A stretch of DNA of 64,000 nt, taken from Paenibacillus yonginensis. GTDB taxonomy: Bacteria; Bacillota; Bacilli; Paenibacillales; Paenibacillaceae. Location of the stretch: assembly GCF_001685395.1 (NCBI RefSeq), contig NZ_CP014167.1, forward strand, positions 3,291,501-3,355,500, in the 5' to 3' direction. This document shows, piece after piece, positions 1-8,243 of this stretch; the first letter of the stretch is position 1; every line of letters begins with the position of its first letter. The notes under the pieces were generated by a model. It did not search any database. It saw only the letters and a list, made by a program, of their open reading frames with translations, and had not been told where the DNA came from. The position numbers and the translations under genes are program-made.

Positions 1-111
1 AACCAGATGAACACCCTCAACGATAAATTTTCGGTGTTTATCGCGGTGTTTTTTCTCCAGCAGCGAGCTCCATTCCTTCACCCGGCTGTTCTGGATCGAT
101 TCAATTTGCAT
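1..111 (-). CDS. TrmH/SpoU-family RNA methyltransferase, N-terminal part only
   Basis: The first 37 residues of a protein that runs off the left window edge. It begins MQIESIQNSRVKEW and contains the K..R...RKFIVEGVHLV stretch typical of the substrate-binding domain of SpoU/TrmH-type 23S rRNA 2'-O-methyltransferases (YsgA-like in Bacillus). The ATG at 111 is preceded by AGGAGT at a 9-base spacing. The catalytic SPOUT knot domain is outside the window, so the methylated position cannot be inferred. In Bacillus the homologue also lies beside sspI, which agrees with the neighbourhood here. Confidence 0.8.
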   Translation of the reverse strand, partial: MQIESIQNSRVKEWSSLLEKKHRDKHRKFIVEGVHLV

Positions 112-203
112 GCTTACACGACTCCTGTTTCTGATAGTATTAACGGTTTATGGCCTGATATTCCTGTTTAATTTCCTGTTTAATCCCTGCTAATCCCAGC
201 ATC

Positions 204-878
204 TTATTTCCCCTGGGTCATTGCCAGCTCCAGCTTCACCAGATCATCCTTTTGCCCGACAACCACCAAAATATCGTCGCTGTTCAAACGATCATTGGCA
301 TCCGGGGAAATGTTCATCTGTTTGCCGCCTTCTTTTTTGATCGCCATGACGTTACAGCGGTATTTAGCCCGGACATTCAGCTCGATCAGGTTCTTGCCGA
401 TCATGGAAGGCGTTGCCTTCAGCTCCAGAATGCTGTATTCATCGGAAATTTCGATATAATCGATAATGTTCGGAGAAGTCAAATGATGGGCGACCCGAAG
501 GCCCATATCCCGTTCCGGATGGATGACCTTGTCCGCACCAATCTTGGACAGAACCTTGCCATGCAGCTCGTTTTGCGCTTTAGCCACAATAATAGGGCCG
601 CCCAGGTCTTTCAGAATTAACGTTGTCAGAATACTCGACTGTATATCCTGGCCAATCGCCACAACCACGACATCAAAGTTGCGGATGCCGAGCGCCCGCA
701 GCGCCTCTTCATCCGTGGAATCCGCGGAGACGGCATGCGTAACCATGTTGGCAACGGCCTGTGTTCTATTTTCATCCGAATCAATAGCCAGCACATCAAA
801 GCCCATCTGGCTTAACGATTTGGCGACGCTTAGTCCAAACCGTCCCATGCCGATAACGGCAAACTGTTTTTTTGGCAT
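204..878 (-). CDS. KtrA/TrkA-like potassium-uptake regulatory RCK protein
   Basis: A 224-residue cytosolic protein with an N-terminal Rossmann RCK_N domain (residues 1-130, GMGRFG dinucleotide-binding loop near residue 10, acidic D.DE after beta-2) and a C-terminal RCK_C domain (about 140-224). Such proteins form octameric rings that bind ATP/ADP or c-di-AMP and gate a KtrB-type potassium channel. Length matches KtrA/KtrC (about 222). The start at 878 was chosen over an upstream in-frame ATG at 911 because GGGTGAGGT lies directly upstream and the Rossmann fold begins at MPKKQFAVIG. No ktrB partner is in the window, so it may serve a channel encoded elsewhere; ktrA and ktrC cannot be told apart here. 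Confidence 0.9.
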   Translation of the reverse strand: MPKKQFAVIGMGRFGLSVAKSLSQMGFDVLAIDSDENRTQAVANMVTHAVSADSTDEEALRALGIRNFDVVVVAIGQDIQSSILTTLILKDLGGPIIVAKAQNELHGKVLSKIGADKVIHPERDMGLRVAHHLTSPNIIDYIEISDEYSILELKATPSMIGKNLIELNVRAKYRCNVMAIKKEGGKQMNISPDANDRLNSDDILVVVGQKDDLVKLELAMTQGK

Positions 879-1123
879 TGTTACCTCACCCTGTTGTATG
901 ATTTGACGCACTTATATTTTCCTCTATCTTAACACAATCCAAACGTTGCTTGTATTTCCACGACTCCTTAAGGGTACATTAAAAACGCTGCCTGTGTGCA
1001 AAGCCAAGCGCCACCCCCGCTTGCAGCACTCAGGACAGCTTGAGGATTAGACAGCTTTAAGCCCTGCTTCCCCCTGAAGCTGCGGCTGACAGCATTACTT
1101 CGAACCATGAGGAGGATGTCATC

Positions 1124-1351
1124 ATGGCTATTATGATGAGCTTGAGAGAAGCGGTCATGCACAAAATGCAAGGCAACGATCTTGAGGGCCTGCGTTCGAT
1201 GATCGACGGATCCATTGATGCCCAGGAAGCGGCACTTCCCGGTCTTGGCGTAGCTTTCGAGCTGATCTGGAAAAAGATCGACCCGGCCAAAAAAGACAAA
1301 CTTGTCGCCGTTTTGGACAGCGCATTAAAAGCTTCTTCCGCATCGAAGTAA
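1124..1351 (+). CDS. sspI: Small acid-soluble spore protein SspI
   Basis: A 75-residue protein with the SspI signature LREAV near the start, PGLGV.FE..W in the middle and a lysine-rich tail. SspI is a minor spore-core protein made in the forespore; its exact role is not known. AGGAGG lies eight bases before the ATG at 1124; internal ATGs at 1133 and 1136 are possible but worse placed. The gene is alone on the plus strand and ends in a strong hairpin. Its presence is direct evidence of an endospore former. A forespore sigma-G promoter is expected, but I did not resolve one. Confidence 0.92.
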   Translation: MAIMMSLREAVMHKMQGNDLEGLRSMIDGSIDAQEAALPGLGVAFELIWKKIDPAKKDKLVAVLDSALKASSASK

Positions 1352-1403
1352 AACAACAAATCCCTCTTCCGGCCTTAAACCGGAACGAGGGATTTTGTTG
1401 TTT
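1351..1403. terminator. Bidirectional intrinsic terminator between sspI and prfC
   Basis: A near-perfect inverted repeat: AACAAATCCCTC...CCGG, loop CTTAAA, then CCGG and GAGGGATTTTGTTGTT. A-rich and T-rich flanks on both sides allow it to end both sspI (plus) and prfC (minus). Confidence 0.85.
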
Positions 1404-1407
1404 GCCA

Positions 1408-2988
1408 TCAAGGCGCGGTTTCCAGAAACTTTGCTTCCGGAAGTTTCTCCATCGCCGTACGCATCGCGTATTCGTTCTCAAACAGCACGACATCATTGTC
1501 TTTCTTATCCTTCACCAGCACGGAATTAATCCGGAACTTCGAAGGGTCCACTTTATCCATCACGATCCAGCGGGCGAACTGGTAAGGCATCCGCTGAAGC
1601 TGCACATCCACCCCGTATTCGCCTTTCATCCGGTATTCGAACACCTCGAACTGCAGCTGGCCGACTACGCCAAGCAGAATGTCGTCGAAGCTGACCGTCC
1701 GGAACACCTGAATCATGCCTTCTTCCGTCAACTGGTCGATGCCTTTCTGGAACTGCTTCGACTTCAGCGCGTTTTTGATGCTGACCTTGGCAAAAATCTC
1801 CGGCGAAAAGGTCGGCAGCTCGTCAAAGACGATCTCGCTTTTTTCGCTCAAAGAGTCGCCGATCCTGAAGATGCCGGGATCAAACAAACCGATAATGTCG
1901 CCCGGATAGGCTTCATTGACGATGTCCCGGTCCTGCGCCAGGAACTGCTGCGGCTGGGCCAGCTTGATGTCCTTGCCCGCGCGGACATGTTTGACTGTCA
2001 TCCCCCGCTCGAACTTGCCGGACACGATCCGCAGGAACGCAATCCGGTCACGGTGGGCCGGGTTCATATTGGCCTGGATTTTGAAGATGTAACCGCTGAA
2101 CTTCTCGTCCGTCGGCTCGACCAGTCCGGCCGTGCTTCTGCGCGGCTCCGGCTTGGGCGCCAGCTCCAGGAAGTTCTCCAGGAACGTCTGCACGCCGAAG
2201 TTATTGACCGCACTGCCGAAGAAGACCGGTGTCAATTCGCCGCGCATAACCTTGTCATAATCAAACGGATCGCCCGCCACGTCCAGCAGCTCCAAATCCT
2301 GGCACAGCTGATCGTGCAGGTATTCGCCCGCAATTTCGCCGATCACCTTGTCTTCATACCCATCGACTTTGCGGACCTGAATGGTGGAGTGGTCGTCGCC
2401 CTGGAACAGTTCGACCTGGTTCTTCATCCGGTCGTACACCCCGGAAAGCTCGCGGCCCATCCCGATCGGCCAGTTCATCGGCACGGAACGGATGCCCAGC
2501 ACGTTCTCCAGCTCTTCCATAAGCTCAAACGGGTTGCGGCCTTCGCGGTCGAGTTTGTTAATAAAGGTAAAGATCGGAATCCCGCGTTTCGCGCACACCT
2601 GGAACAGCTTGATCGTCTGCGGCTCGACGCCTTTGGCGACGTCAATCAGCATGACCGCGCTGTCCGCAGCCGTCAAAGTCCGGTAGGTGTCCTCACTGAA
2701 ATCCTGGTGACCCGGCGTATCCAGTATGTTGATCCGGTGTCCTTTATAATCAAACTGCATCACCGAAGACGTAACGGAGATCCCCCGCTGCTTCTCGATT
2801 TCCATCCAGTCACTGGTTGCGTGTTTGCTGGCTTTTCTTGCTTTAACCGAACCTGCCAGACGGATCGCTCCGCCGAACAGCAGCAGTTTCTCCGTAAGGG
2901 TCGTTTTACCCGCGTCCGGGTGAGAGATGATGGCAAACGTACGGCGTTTGTCCACCTCTTGCTGCAGCACATTCAAAGCATTGTTCAT
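1408..2988 (-). CDS. prfC: Peptide chain release factor 3 (RF3)
   Basis: A 526-residue translational GTPase that recycles RF1/RF2 from the ribosome after peptide release. The G domain is complete: G1 SHPDAGKTT (about residues 21-29), G2 around QRGISVTSS, G3 DTPGHQDFSEDTYRT and G4 NKLDREGR; RF3-specific beta-barrel and C-terminal domains follow (GEYGVDVQLQRMPYQFARW near the C-terminus). Length is normal for RF3 (E. coli 529). The ATG at 2988 was chosen with AAGGGA upstream; the frame stays open to a TTG at 3015. Bacillus subtilis lacks prfC, whereas many Paenibacilli have it, by my recollection. It is transcribed alone between two terminators. Confidence 0.95.
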   Translation of the reverse strand: MNNALNVLQQEVDKRRTFAIISHPDAGKTTLTEKLLLFGGAIRLAGSVKARKASKHATSDWMEIEKQRGISVTSSVMQFDYKGHRINILDTPGHQDFSEDTYRTLTAADSAVMLIDVAKGVEPQTIKLFQVCAKRGIPIFTFINKLDREGRNPFELMEELENVLGIRSVPMNWPIGMGRELSGVYDRMKNQVELFQGDDHSTIQVRKVDGYEDKVIGEIAGEYLHDQLCQDLELLDVAGDPFDYDKVMRGELTPVFFGSAVNNFGVQTFLENFLELAPKPEPRRSTAGLVEPTDEKFSGYIFKIQANMNPAHRDRIAFLRIVSGKFERGMTVKHVRAGKDIKLAQPQQFLAQDRDIVNEAYPGDIIGLFDPGIFRIGDSLSEKSEIVFDELPTFSPEIFAKVSIKNALKSKQFQKGIDQLTEEGMIQVFRTVSFDDILLGVVGQLQFEVFEYRMKGEYGVDVQLQRMPYQFARWIVMDKVDPSKFRINSVLVKDKKDNDVVLFENEYAMRTAMEKLPEAKFLETAP

Positions 2989-3161
2989 TTCTTCACGGTT
3001 CCCTTCATTCCTCAAGTATTACGAACGCACATGTAATCCTATTGTACCACAATTCGCGGGCCAAGGCAGGAAAGCATTTGCAGACCCTTTCGTTTCCATA
3101 TCCACATGCACAGCTGCATCTAGAACTACCTCTACAGCTACATCCACATTCCCGTCCAGGC

Positions 3162-3202
3162 GAAAAACATCCCCATACGTTAAGCGTATGAGGATGTTTT
3201 TC
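3162..3202 (-). terminator. Intrinsic terminator of zwf
   Basis: A perfect-arm hairpin (GAAAAACATCC, CATACG, loop, CGTATG, GGATGTTTTTC) about 45 bases after the zwf stop, with a T-run on the minus strand. Confidence 0.8.
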
Positions 3203-3246
3203 ATCAGGTTCATATTCCTTTTTAACTTGCTTAGATCCGGCCTGCC

Positions 3247-4800
3247 TTATTCCGCCGGCTTCAGCCAGATAACGTTGTCTTCCTCCTGGCCGTTCACCGG
3301 CCACCATCTGAAGCCGTCTTTGGCCAGCAGATCGTGGGTCGCCTGAGGCCCCCAGGTACCGGCCGGATAGGTTTCCAGCTTAGGCGTCCCTTCCTTCCAG
3401 GCTTTGGCGATTTTATCAATAAATGACCAGGCTGTGGCCACTTCGTCCCAGCGGGTAAAATACGTCGAATCGCCGTTAGCCGCATCATGAAGCAGCCGTT
3501 CATAAGCTTCCGGCGAATTGATGCCGACCAGGCAGCTTTGGCAGAATTCCATCGCCGTTGGTTTGATCTCCGACTCCGTGCCCGGATTTTTGGCATTAAT
3601 TTTGATATAAATGCCCTCCATCGGATTGACCCGGATCACCAGCAGGTTCGGCTCGAGCGAATGCTTTTGCCCCAGATAAACGTTATTCGGCATGTTCTTG
3701 AATTCCACAACGACTTCCGTTGTTTTCACCGGCAGGCGTTTGCCCGTCCGAATATAGAACGGCACACCCGCCCAGCGGAAATTATCGACGAACAGCCGGG
3801 CTGCGAAATACGTTTCCGTATTGGAATTCGGGTCCACCTTGTCTTCCTCCCGGTAACCCGGCAGCTTCTTGCCGCCCTTCTCTCCGCCCGTATATTGGGC
3901 ACGCACGACGTTCTCGCCGACTTCCTCGTTCGTATTGTAATGACGAAGCGAGCGCAGCACCTTAACCTTCTCGTCGCGGATGTCTTCGGCCAGCAGCCTG
4001 CTTGGCGGTTCCATCGCAATCATGGTGAGCATCTGCAGCATATGGTTCTGCCCCATGTCGCGCAGCGCCCCCGCGTGGTCGTAGTAACCGCCCCGTTCCT
4101 CGACACCTACCGTTTCGCTGAGCGTGATCTGGACGTTCGAGATATGCTTGTTGTTCCAGAGCGGCTCAAAGAACGCATTGGCGAAACGGATCACTTCAAT
4201 ATTCTGAACCATCTCTTTGCCAAGATAGTGGTCGATGCGGTAAATTTCTTCTTCCTTGAACACTTCATTTAATTCAGCGTTGAGCTTCTCTGCCGACGGC
4301 AGATCGTAACCAAACGGCTTCTCAATCACCAGACGATGCCAGCCCTCGCTGTCCAGCATGCCGCCTTTCTTCAGATTCAGCGATACGCTGCTGAACAATT
4401 CCGGTGCCAGCGCCAGGTAGAACAAACGGTTGCCCGGGATGTTGAATTTCTGCTCCAGCGCTTCCGTGTGCTGCTTAAGCTCAACATAACCGTCCAGGTT
4501 GTTGATATCCAGCGATTTGTACTCAAAATGCTCGGCAAACCGGTTCCATTCTTCCTCGTCTTTGATTTTGTACCGGCAGAATTCCGTAATGGATTCCCGC
4601 AGATCACTCCTGAACTGTTCGGGAGTGCGGGGCCGGCGGGCTACGCCGATTACGGCGAAATCCTCGGCTATTTTCCCTTCGCGGTACAGAGAATAAATTG
4701 CAGGATAAAGCTTGCGGTGCGCCAAATCTCCGGTGGCTCCAAAGATAAAAAAGGCCGTTCCCGGCGTTTGCAGCGCTTCAACATTTTGATTATCAGCCAT
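3247..4800 (-). CDS. zwf: Glucose-6-phosphate 1-dehydrogenase
   Basis: A 517-residue enzyme that oxidises glucose 6-phosphate to 6-phosphogluconolactone with NADP, the entry to the oxidative pentose phosphate pathway. Visible are the N-terminal coenzyme loop FGATGDLAHRKL (about residues 18-30), the substrate-binding active site RIDHYLGKE (about 188-196) and the conserved FRWAGVPFYIRTGK region. Length is normal (about 490-520). The ATG at 4800 has GAGGAG only two bases away, a tight spacing, but no better start lies near. It has its own downstream terminator and no gnd or pgl neighbour. Confidence 0.96.
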   Translation of the reverse strand: MADNQNVEALQTPGTAFFIFGATGDLAHRKLYPAIYSLYREGKIAEDFAVIGVARRPRTPEQFRSDLRESITEFCRYKIKDEEEWNRFAEHFEYKSLDINNLDGYVELKQHTEALEQKFNIPGNRLFYLALAPELFSSVSLNLKKGGMLDSEGWHRLVIEKPFGYDLPSAEKLNAELNEVFKEEEIYRIDHYLGKEMVQNIEVIRFANAFFEPLWNNKHISNVQITLSETVGVEERGGYYDHAGALRDMGQNHMLQMLTMIAMEPPSRLLAEDIRDEKVKVLRSLRHYNTNEEVGENVVRAQYTGGEKGGKKLPGYREEDKVDPNSNTETYFAARLFVDNFRWAGVPFYIRTGKRLPVKTTEVVVEFKNMPNNVYLGQKHSLEPNLLVIRVNPMEGIYIKINAKNPGTESEIKPTAMEFCQSCLVGINSPEAYERLLHDAANGDSTYFTRWDEVATAWSFIDKIAKAWKEGTPKLETYPAGTWGPQATHDLLAKDGFRWWPVNGQEEDNVIWLKPAE

Positions 4801-4985
4801 GGCTCCTCATTCTTTCTATAGTGGATTAGAAAATGAATTGATGCCTGAATCTTCTTCATTTCTGAACTCGATTCTCTGCCTTACCCATAAACATTGATAT
4901 GCTCATCCAAGCGGATTTACGTGATGTATTTTAGCATATCCGAAATAGCAATTCCATCATCTTCCTGTTGAAAAATATCGCAGCC

Positions 4986-5798
4986 TCAGTATTCAATCGT
5001 GAGCATCGGCGAACCCCATGAAACCTCCTGCTGGCCCGTTACCGTATCCGTGTGCGCAGCCATCTGCAGACCGGCCTTCCGGCCGCCAATCAGCGTGGTA
5101 ATCCCGAAGGAAGGCACCTCATAAGTTCGGGAAACCGTAGTTCCGTCTTCAAATGAATCAATTGGGCTCGCTTGAAGATCCCCCGCCTCCTTCTCCATGT
5201 GGTTCAGCATGACAAAAGTGTCTTCGGACGATCCGCCCGCGGATGAAGCTGCTGCCGCCTGCTTCCCAGGAAGCGGCGCCAAGCCTTGAACGGAGCCGTT
5301 CCACGCGGCAGCCACGCCATTGTCCAGCAGAAGCTGTCCGGCCTCATGCTGCAGCTGTACAAGCTTCGCCGCTGCTGAAGCTTCGGCATCCAGCCGGTAA
5401 ATGACATAGAGCGCCCCATCTACTTCCATCAAGGAAAGTTTACCCATTACGGCGCCCTTTAACCCTTCGGACGTATAAACCTTGTGTCCCTGGACATTCT
5501 CCGTTCCCGCCGCAGGAAGAGCTAACTGGGCTGCCAGCCGTTCTGCCGCAGGTTTCGCCTGCAGACTGGTCTTCCACTCCCCTTGCCATTTAACGACCGT
5601 GTCCAGCTTGCCCGTCACCTGCTGGCGGCCAAGCTGCAGCAGCTGCTGCAGCTGTGCATCCGCCTGATCCAACTGAGCTGTATTTCCAGCCGCTAAAGCA
5701 GAATTTCCGGTCACGGGGCCAAATCCAACCACAAATAATAGAGCTGTAACCCATGCAATCATAAGGCTTATCAGTACAACGGCATTCCGTGTTCTCAT
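4986..5798 (-). CDS. ywmB: YwmB-like exported protein
   Basis: A 270-residue protein with an N-terminal hydrophobic segment (about residues 7-28) and an Ala-Ala-Gly site compatible with signal cleavage, so probably exported or membrane-anchored. The body and the C-terminal end (WGSPMLTIEY) resemble the YwmB family, whose structure has a TATA-box-binding-like fold and whose function is unknown. In Bacillus, ywmB sits beside spoIID; that context is absent here. A long Gln/Ala-rich helix lies at about 40-65. AGGAG precedes the ATG at 5798. The family assignment rests on the C-terminal motif and overall pattern and is moderately sure. Confidence 0.65.
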   Translation of the reverse strand: MRTRNAVVLISLMIAWVTALLFVVGFGPVTGNSALAAGNTAQLDQADAQLQQLLQLGRQQVTGKLDTVVKWQGEWKTSLQAKPAAERLAAQLALPAAGTENVQGHKVYTSEGLKGAVMGKLSLMEVDGALYVIYRLDAEASAAAKLVQLQHEAGQLLLDNGVAAAWNGSVQGLAPLPGKQAAAASSAGGSSEDTFVMLNHMEKEAGDLQASPIDSFEDGTTVSRTYEVPSFGITTLIGGRKAGLQMAAHTDTVTGQQEVSWGSPMLTIEY

Positions 5799-5921
5799 CG
5801 TTTTGTTCTCCTCCGCACCGGCCTGCCGGAGCTATGCTCCCGCTGCCTCTCATTTTTCCGTTTATAGGAATCTATGAGACTAGCATGGACCGGATTAAGA
5901 GATTGTATTCATATCTCGAGC

Positions 5922-5948
5922 AAAAAAATAGAGAGTCTAAGAAGACTC
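5922..5948 (-). terminator. Terminator of the glucuronide-utilisation operon
   Basis: On the minus strand GAGTCT-TCTT-AGACTC is followed by TCTATTTTTTT, about 25 bases past the stop of the last dehydrogenase gene (5974). It probably ends transcription that began upstream of the permeases. Confidence 0.75.
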
Positions 5949-5973
5949 CCTTCGAATCCTATCATCTCGTAGC

Positions 5974-7056
5974 CTACTCTGCCGGCTGCGCCCACCGCGG
6001 TTTGCTCGCCGTCACGGTCTCGCCCGTCTGGATCGCCTGCTCAATCATCCAGCCGAGATAGCAGTCCTGGGCCGCCTCTTCCAGACCGTAGAAAGCCGGC
6101 CCTCCGGCGATATAATCGGCCATTTGCTGCAGACAGGCCGCAATCGCGATTTCATCATCGTACAATCTGGCAGGGACAAACGGATTCGTATAAAGCCACT
6201 CCTCCCCGCACAGGATGCCCTGGAGAAAATAACCCTCCTGATTCTCATATTCGCCTTTGTTAACCCGCTTCAGCTCGAGCTGCCGGGGAATCCGGTCCTC
6301 CGGCTGAAGCAGCACCCGCAGGTCGAAGATTTCACCGCGTTCGCCCCTGACCGATAAATGGTTGGAGCGGATCCAGGAGCGGTGCTGGTCTTTCGTGAAA
6401 TCATAAATGCCCAAGGCATCGCCGAAATCCAGCCAGGCCAAATCCCGCTGCATAGGGACCATTTGGTCTGCCTGCGGCGGGCCACTGCGGGTCGGCCCCT
6501 GCACCCACTCTGATTCAAAACGCATCGCTTTGATCTTCACTGCTTCAAACGACTTGCCCAGCATGCGTCGGATGAGGCTGACGCCATGATACATATGGGA
6601 AATGGAAACCGTCGTCTCCGTGATTCGCCCTAACTTCCCCGAGCGGATCAGCGCGAGCCTAGCCTGCTGAACCGGGTGGAACTGGTATTGCTCGGCCACC
6701 TGAATCCGCGCATTTAAAGAGGCCGCACGATCCAGCAAAGCTTCCAGCTCATTCAGCGCCGAAGCCGGCGGCGTTTCGGCCAGCACCGGCATGCCAAGCT
6801 CGGCCAGCTTCAGCAAATATTCGCTGGCGCCGCTTCCTGATACAGCCACAACTACAAAGTCCGGCGTTTCCTTCGCCAGCAATTCATCCAACGTGCGGTA
6901 AGAGGAGGTTCCCCATTCCGTCTCCATTTGTCTGCCTTTGGCTTCATCCCGCACCACCATGCCGCTGACCTGGAAGCGGTCCGGCAAAGCCCGGGCAATC
7001 CGCAGGAAATATTGGGCTCTGAACCCTGCACCGCCGATCAGGCCGAACTTGACCAT
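5974..7056 (-). CDS. Gfo/Idh/MocA-family oxidoreductase (second of pair)
   Basis: A 360-residue NAD(P)-dependent dehydrogenase-like protein. The N-terminal Rossmann fold has GLIGGAGFRAQ (residues 5-15). The usual EKP catalytic motif is replaced by AETPP (about 92-96), so the lysine that normally assists hydride transfer appears to be missing. The C-terminal alpha/beta domain carries the GRITETTVSISHMYHG region. It starts on TAATG, overlapping the stop of the preceding gene by one base, with AGGAGG upstream, so the two are translationally coupled. It may be a divergent partner subunit or an enzyme for an unusual substrate. It closes the glucuronide operon; a role in oxidising an imported sugar acid is inference. 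Confidence 0.85.
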   Translation of the reverse strand: MVKFGLIGGAGFRAQYFLRIARALPDRFQVSGMVVRDEAKGRQMETEWGTSSYRTLDELLAKETPDFVVVAVSGSGASEYLLKLAELGMPVLAETPPASALNELEALLDRAASLNARIQVAEQYQFHPVQQARLALIRSGKLGRITETTVSISHMYHGVSLIRRMLGKSFEAVKIKAMRFESEWVQGPTRSGPPQADQMVPMQRDLAWLDFGDALGIYDFTKDQHRSWIRSNHLSVRGERGEIFDLRVLLQPEDRIPRQLELKRVNKGEYENQEGYFLQGILCGEEWLYTNPFVPARLYDDEIAIAACLQQMADYIAGGPAFYGLEEAAQDCYLGWMIEQAIQTGETVTASKPRWAQPAE

Positions 7057-8216
7057 TACGATTCGCCTCCTGAATTGCCCGGGGCTGTCAATGGAGCGGT
7101 CTTTGGGCCCCTACAGCCCGGCAACGGGGAAGCAGACGCTGCCTCCAGAAAGCCCTCCCGGGTATAGAAGCGGCTGTCCGGCTTGAGTGGGAGCTCGACC
7201 CGCTCCCCGGTCGCTGCGGCTTCATAGACAGCCGTAATCAATTCAAGCGTCTTCCGGCCTTCGCGACCGTCGATCAGCACCTTAAGCGAGCCGGTCTCGA
7301 TCGCCGTCAGCACCTCATCCACCTGCCCGGCATGACCGTCATACTTCAGCGGCTCCAGCCGACTCACGAACAATTCGATCTCTTCCTCCAGCTCCGGGCT
7401 GCGGACCGGGAACCCGTCCTCCCGCTCCCGGGACGCATAAACCTTCCAAGGCGCCGACACCCTGGCCCGCTCTCCCTGAAAAATCATCTGCCGTTCCTCT
7501 CCGTGATGCACCACCGAACTTGTCATTTGAGCAAGCGTGCCGCCGTCATAAGCAAACACCGCCACGGACAGGTCCTCCACCTCCGAATTCGGATGGGACG
7601 TGTTGCTCATCACCGCCTGGACAGACCTCGGCATGCCCATCATCCACTGCAGCAAATCCATATGATGTACGCCGTGATTCAGCGTACAGCCTCCGCCTTC
7701 TTTCTCCCAGGTTCCCCGCCACCATACGTCGTAATAGCTGAGTCCTCTCCACCAGTAGGACTCGACCTGCGCATGCACGATCCGGCCGGCCAGCCCGGAT
7801 TCCAGCACCGCCTTCAGCTTCACGTTCCGGTCCACGTACCGCTCCTGTCCGACTACCGACAGCAAGCGGCCGGATGCGGCCTGAGCCTCCAGCATCCGGT
7901 CGCATTCCTCAAGGGACATTGCCATCGGTTTCTCGATCAGCACATGGACGCCTGCCTTCAAACTGTTCACGGCAATCTCCGCATGCAGATGCGGTGGCGT
8001 GCAGATGGAGACCAGGTCCAGCTCCCCGCCTCGCAGCAGCTCCCTGTAGTCCTGGACGAGCCTGCAATCCAATCCGAATTGATCTCGCAGAACGGCCGCC
8101 TTATCAATACTGAGATTAGCCAGTGCCACTACCTGACACCGTCCGCCAAATTGTGCATACGCTTTCAAATGGGTCTCTGCAATTTTGCCCGTGCCGATAA
8201 TCCCTACTCTAATCAT
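7056..8216 (-). CDS. Gfo/Idh/MocA-family sugar dehydrogenase (first of pair)
   Basis: A 386-residue protein with an N-terminal NAD(P)-binding Rossmann fold (GIIGTGKIAETHL, residues 5-17), CTPPHLHAEIA and the canonical catalytic EKPMA motif (about 96-100), then a C-terminal substrate domain with HGVHHMDLLQWMMG providing the usual histidine. The family oxidises or reduces sugars and inositols. GGAAGGGAGGGG precedes the ATG at 8216. It follows the response regulator by 27 bases and overlaps the next dehydrogenase by one base. Its substrate is probably a sugar or uronate released by the operon's glycosidase, which is inference from context. Confidence 0.9.
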   Translation of the reverse strand: MIRVGIIGTGKIAETHLKAYAQFGGRCQVVALANLSIDKAAVLRDQFGLDCRLVQDYRELLRGGELDLVSICTPPHLHAEIAVNSLKAGVHVLIEKPMAMSLEECDRMLEAQAASGRLLSVVGQERYVDRNVKLKAVLESGLAGRIVHAQVESYWWRGLSYYDVWWRGTWEKEGGGCTLNHGVHHMDLLQWMMGMPRSVQAVMSNTSHPNSEVEDLSVAVFAYDGGTLAQMTSSVVHHGEERQMIFQGERARVSAPWKVYASREREDGFPVRSPELEEEIELFVSRLEPLKYDGHAGQVDEVLTAIETGSLKVLIDGREGRKTLELITAVYEAAATGERVELPLKPDSRFYTREGFLEAASASPLPGCRGPKTAPLTAPGNSGGES

Positions 8217-8243
8217 GCGTTCCCCTCCCTTCCAATTTAAAAC

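Noticed and set aside
1402-3036. 544-codon open frame on the plus strand
   Set aside because: Exactly antisense to prfC, with low-complexity His/Leu/Arg content and no ribosome site; a shadow of a GC-rich gene.
3019-3213. 64-codon minus-strand frame downstream of zwf
   Set aside because: Starts inside or beside the zwf terminator hairpin and has no ribosome site; valine/aspartate-rich stretch comes from a short imperfect DNA repeat.
3487-4272. 261-codon plus-strand frame opposite zwf
   Set aside because: Mirror of zwf codons, no family motif and no start signal.
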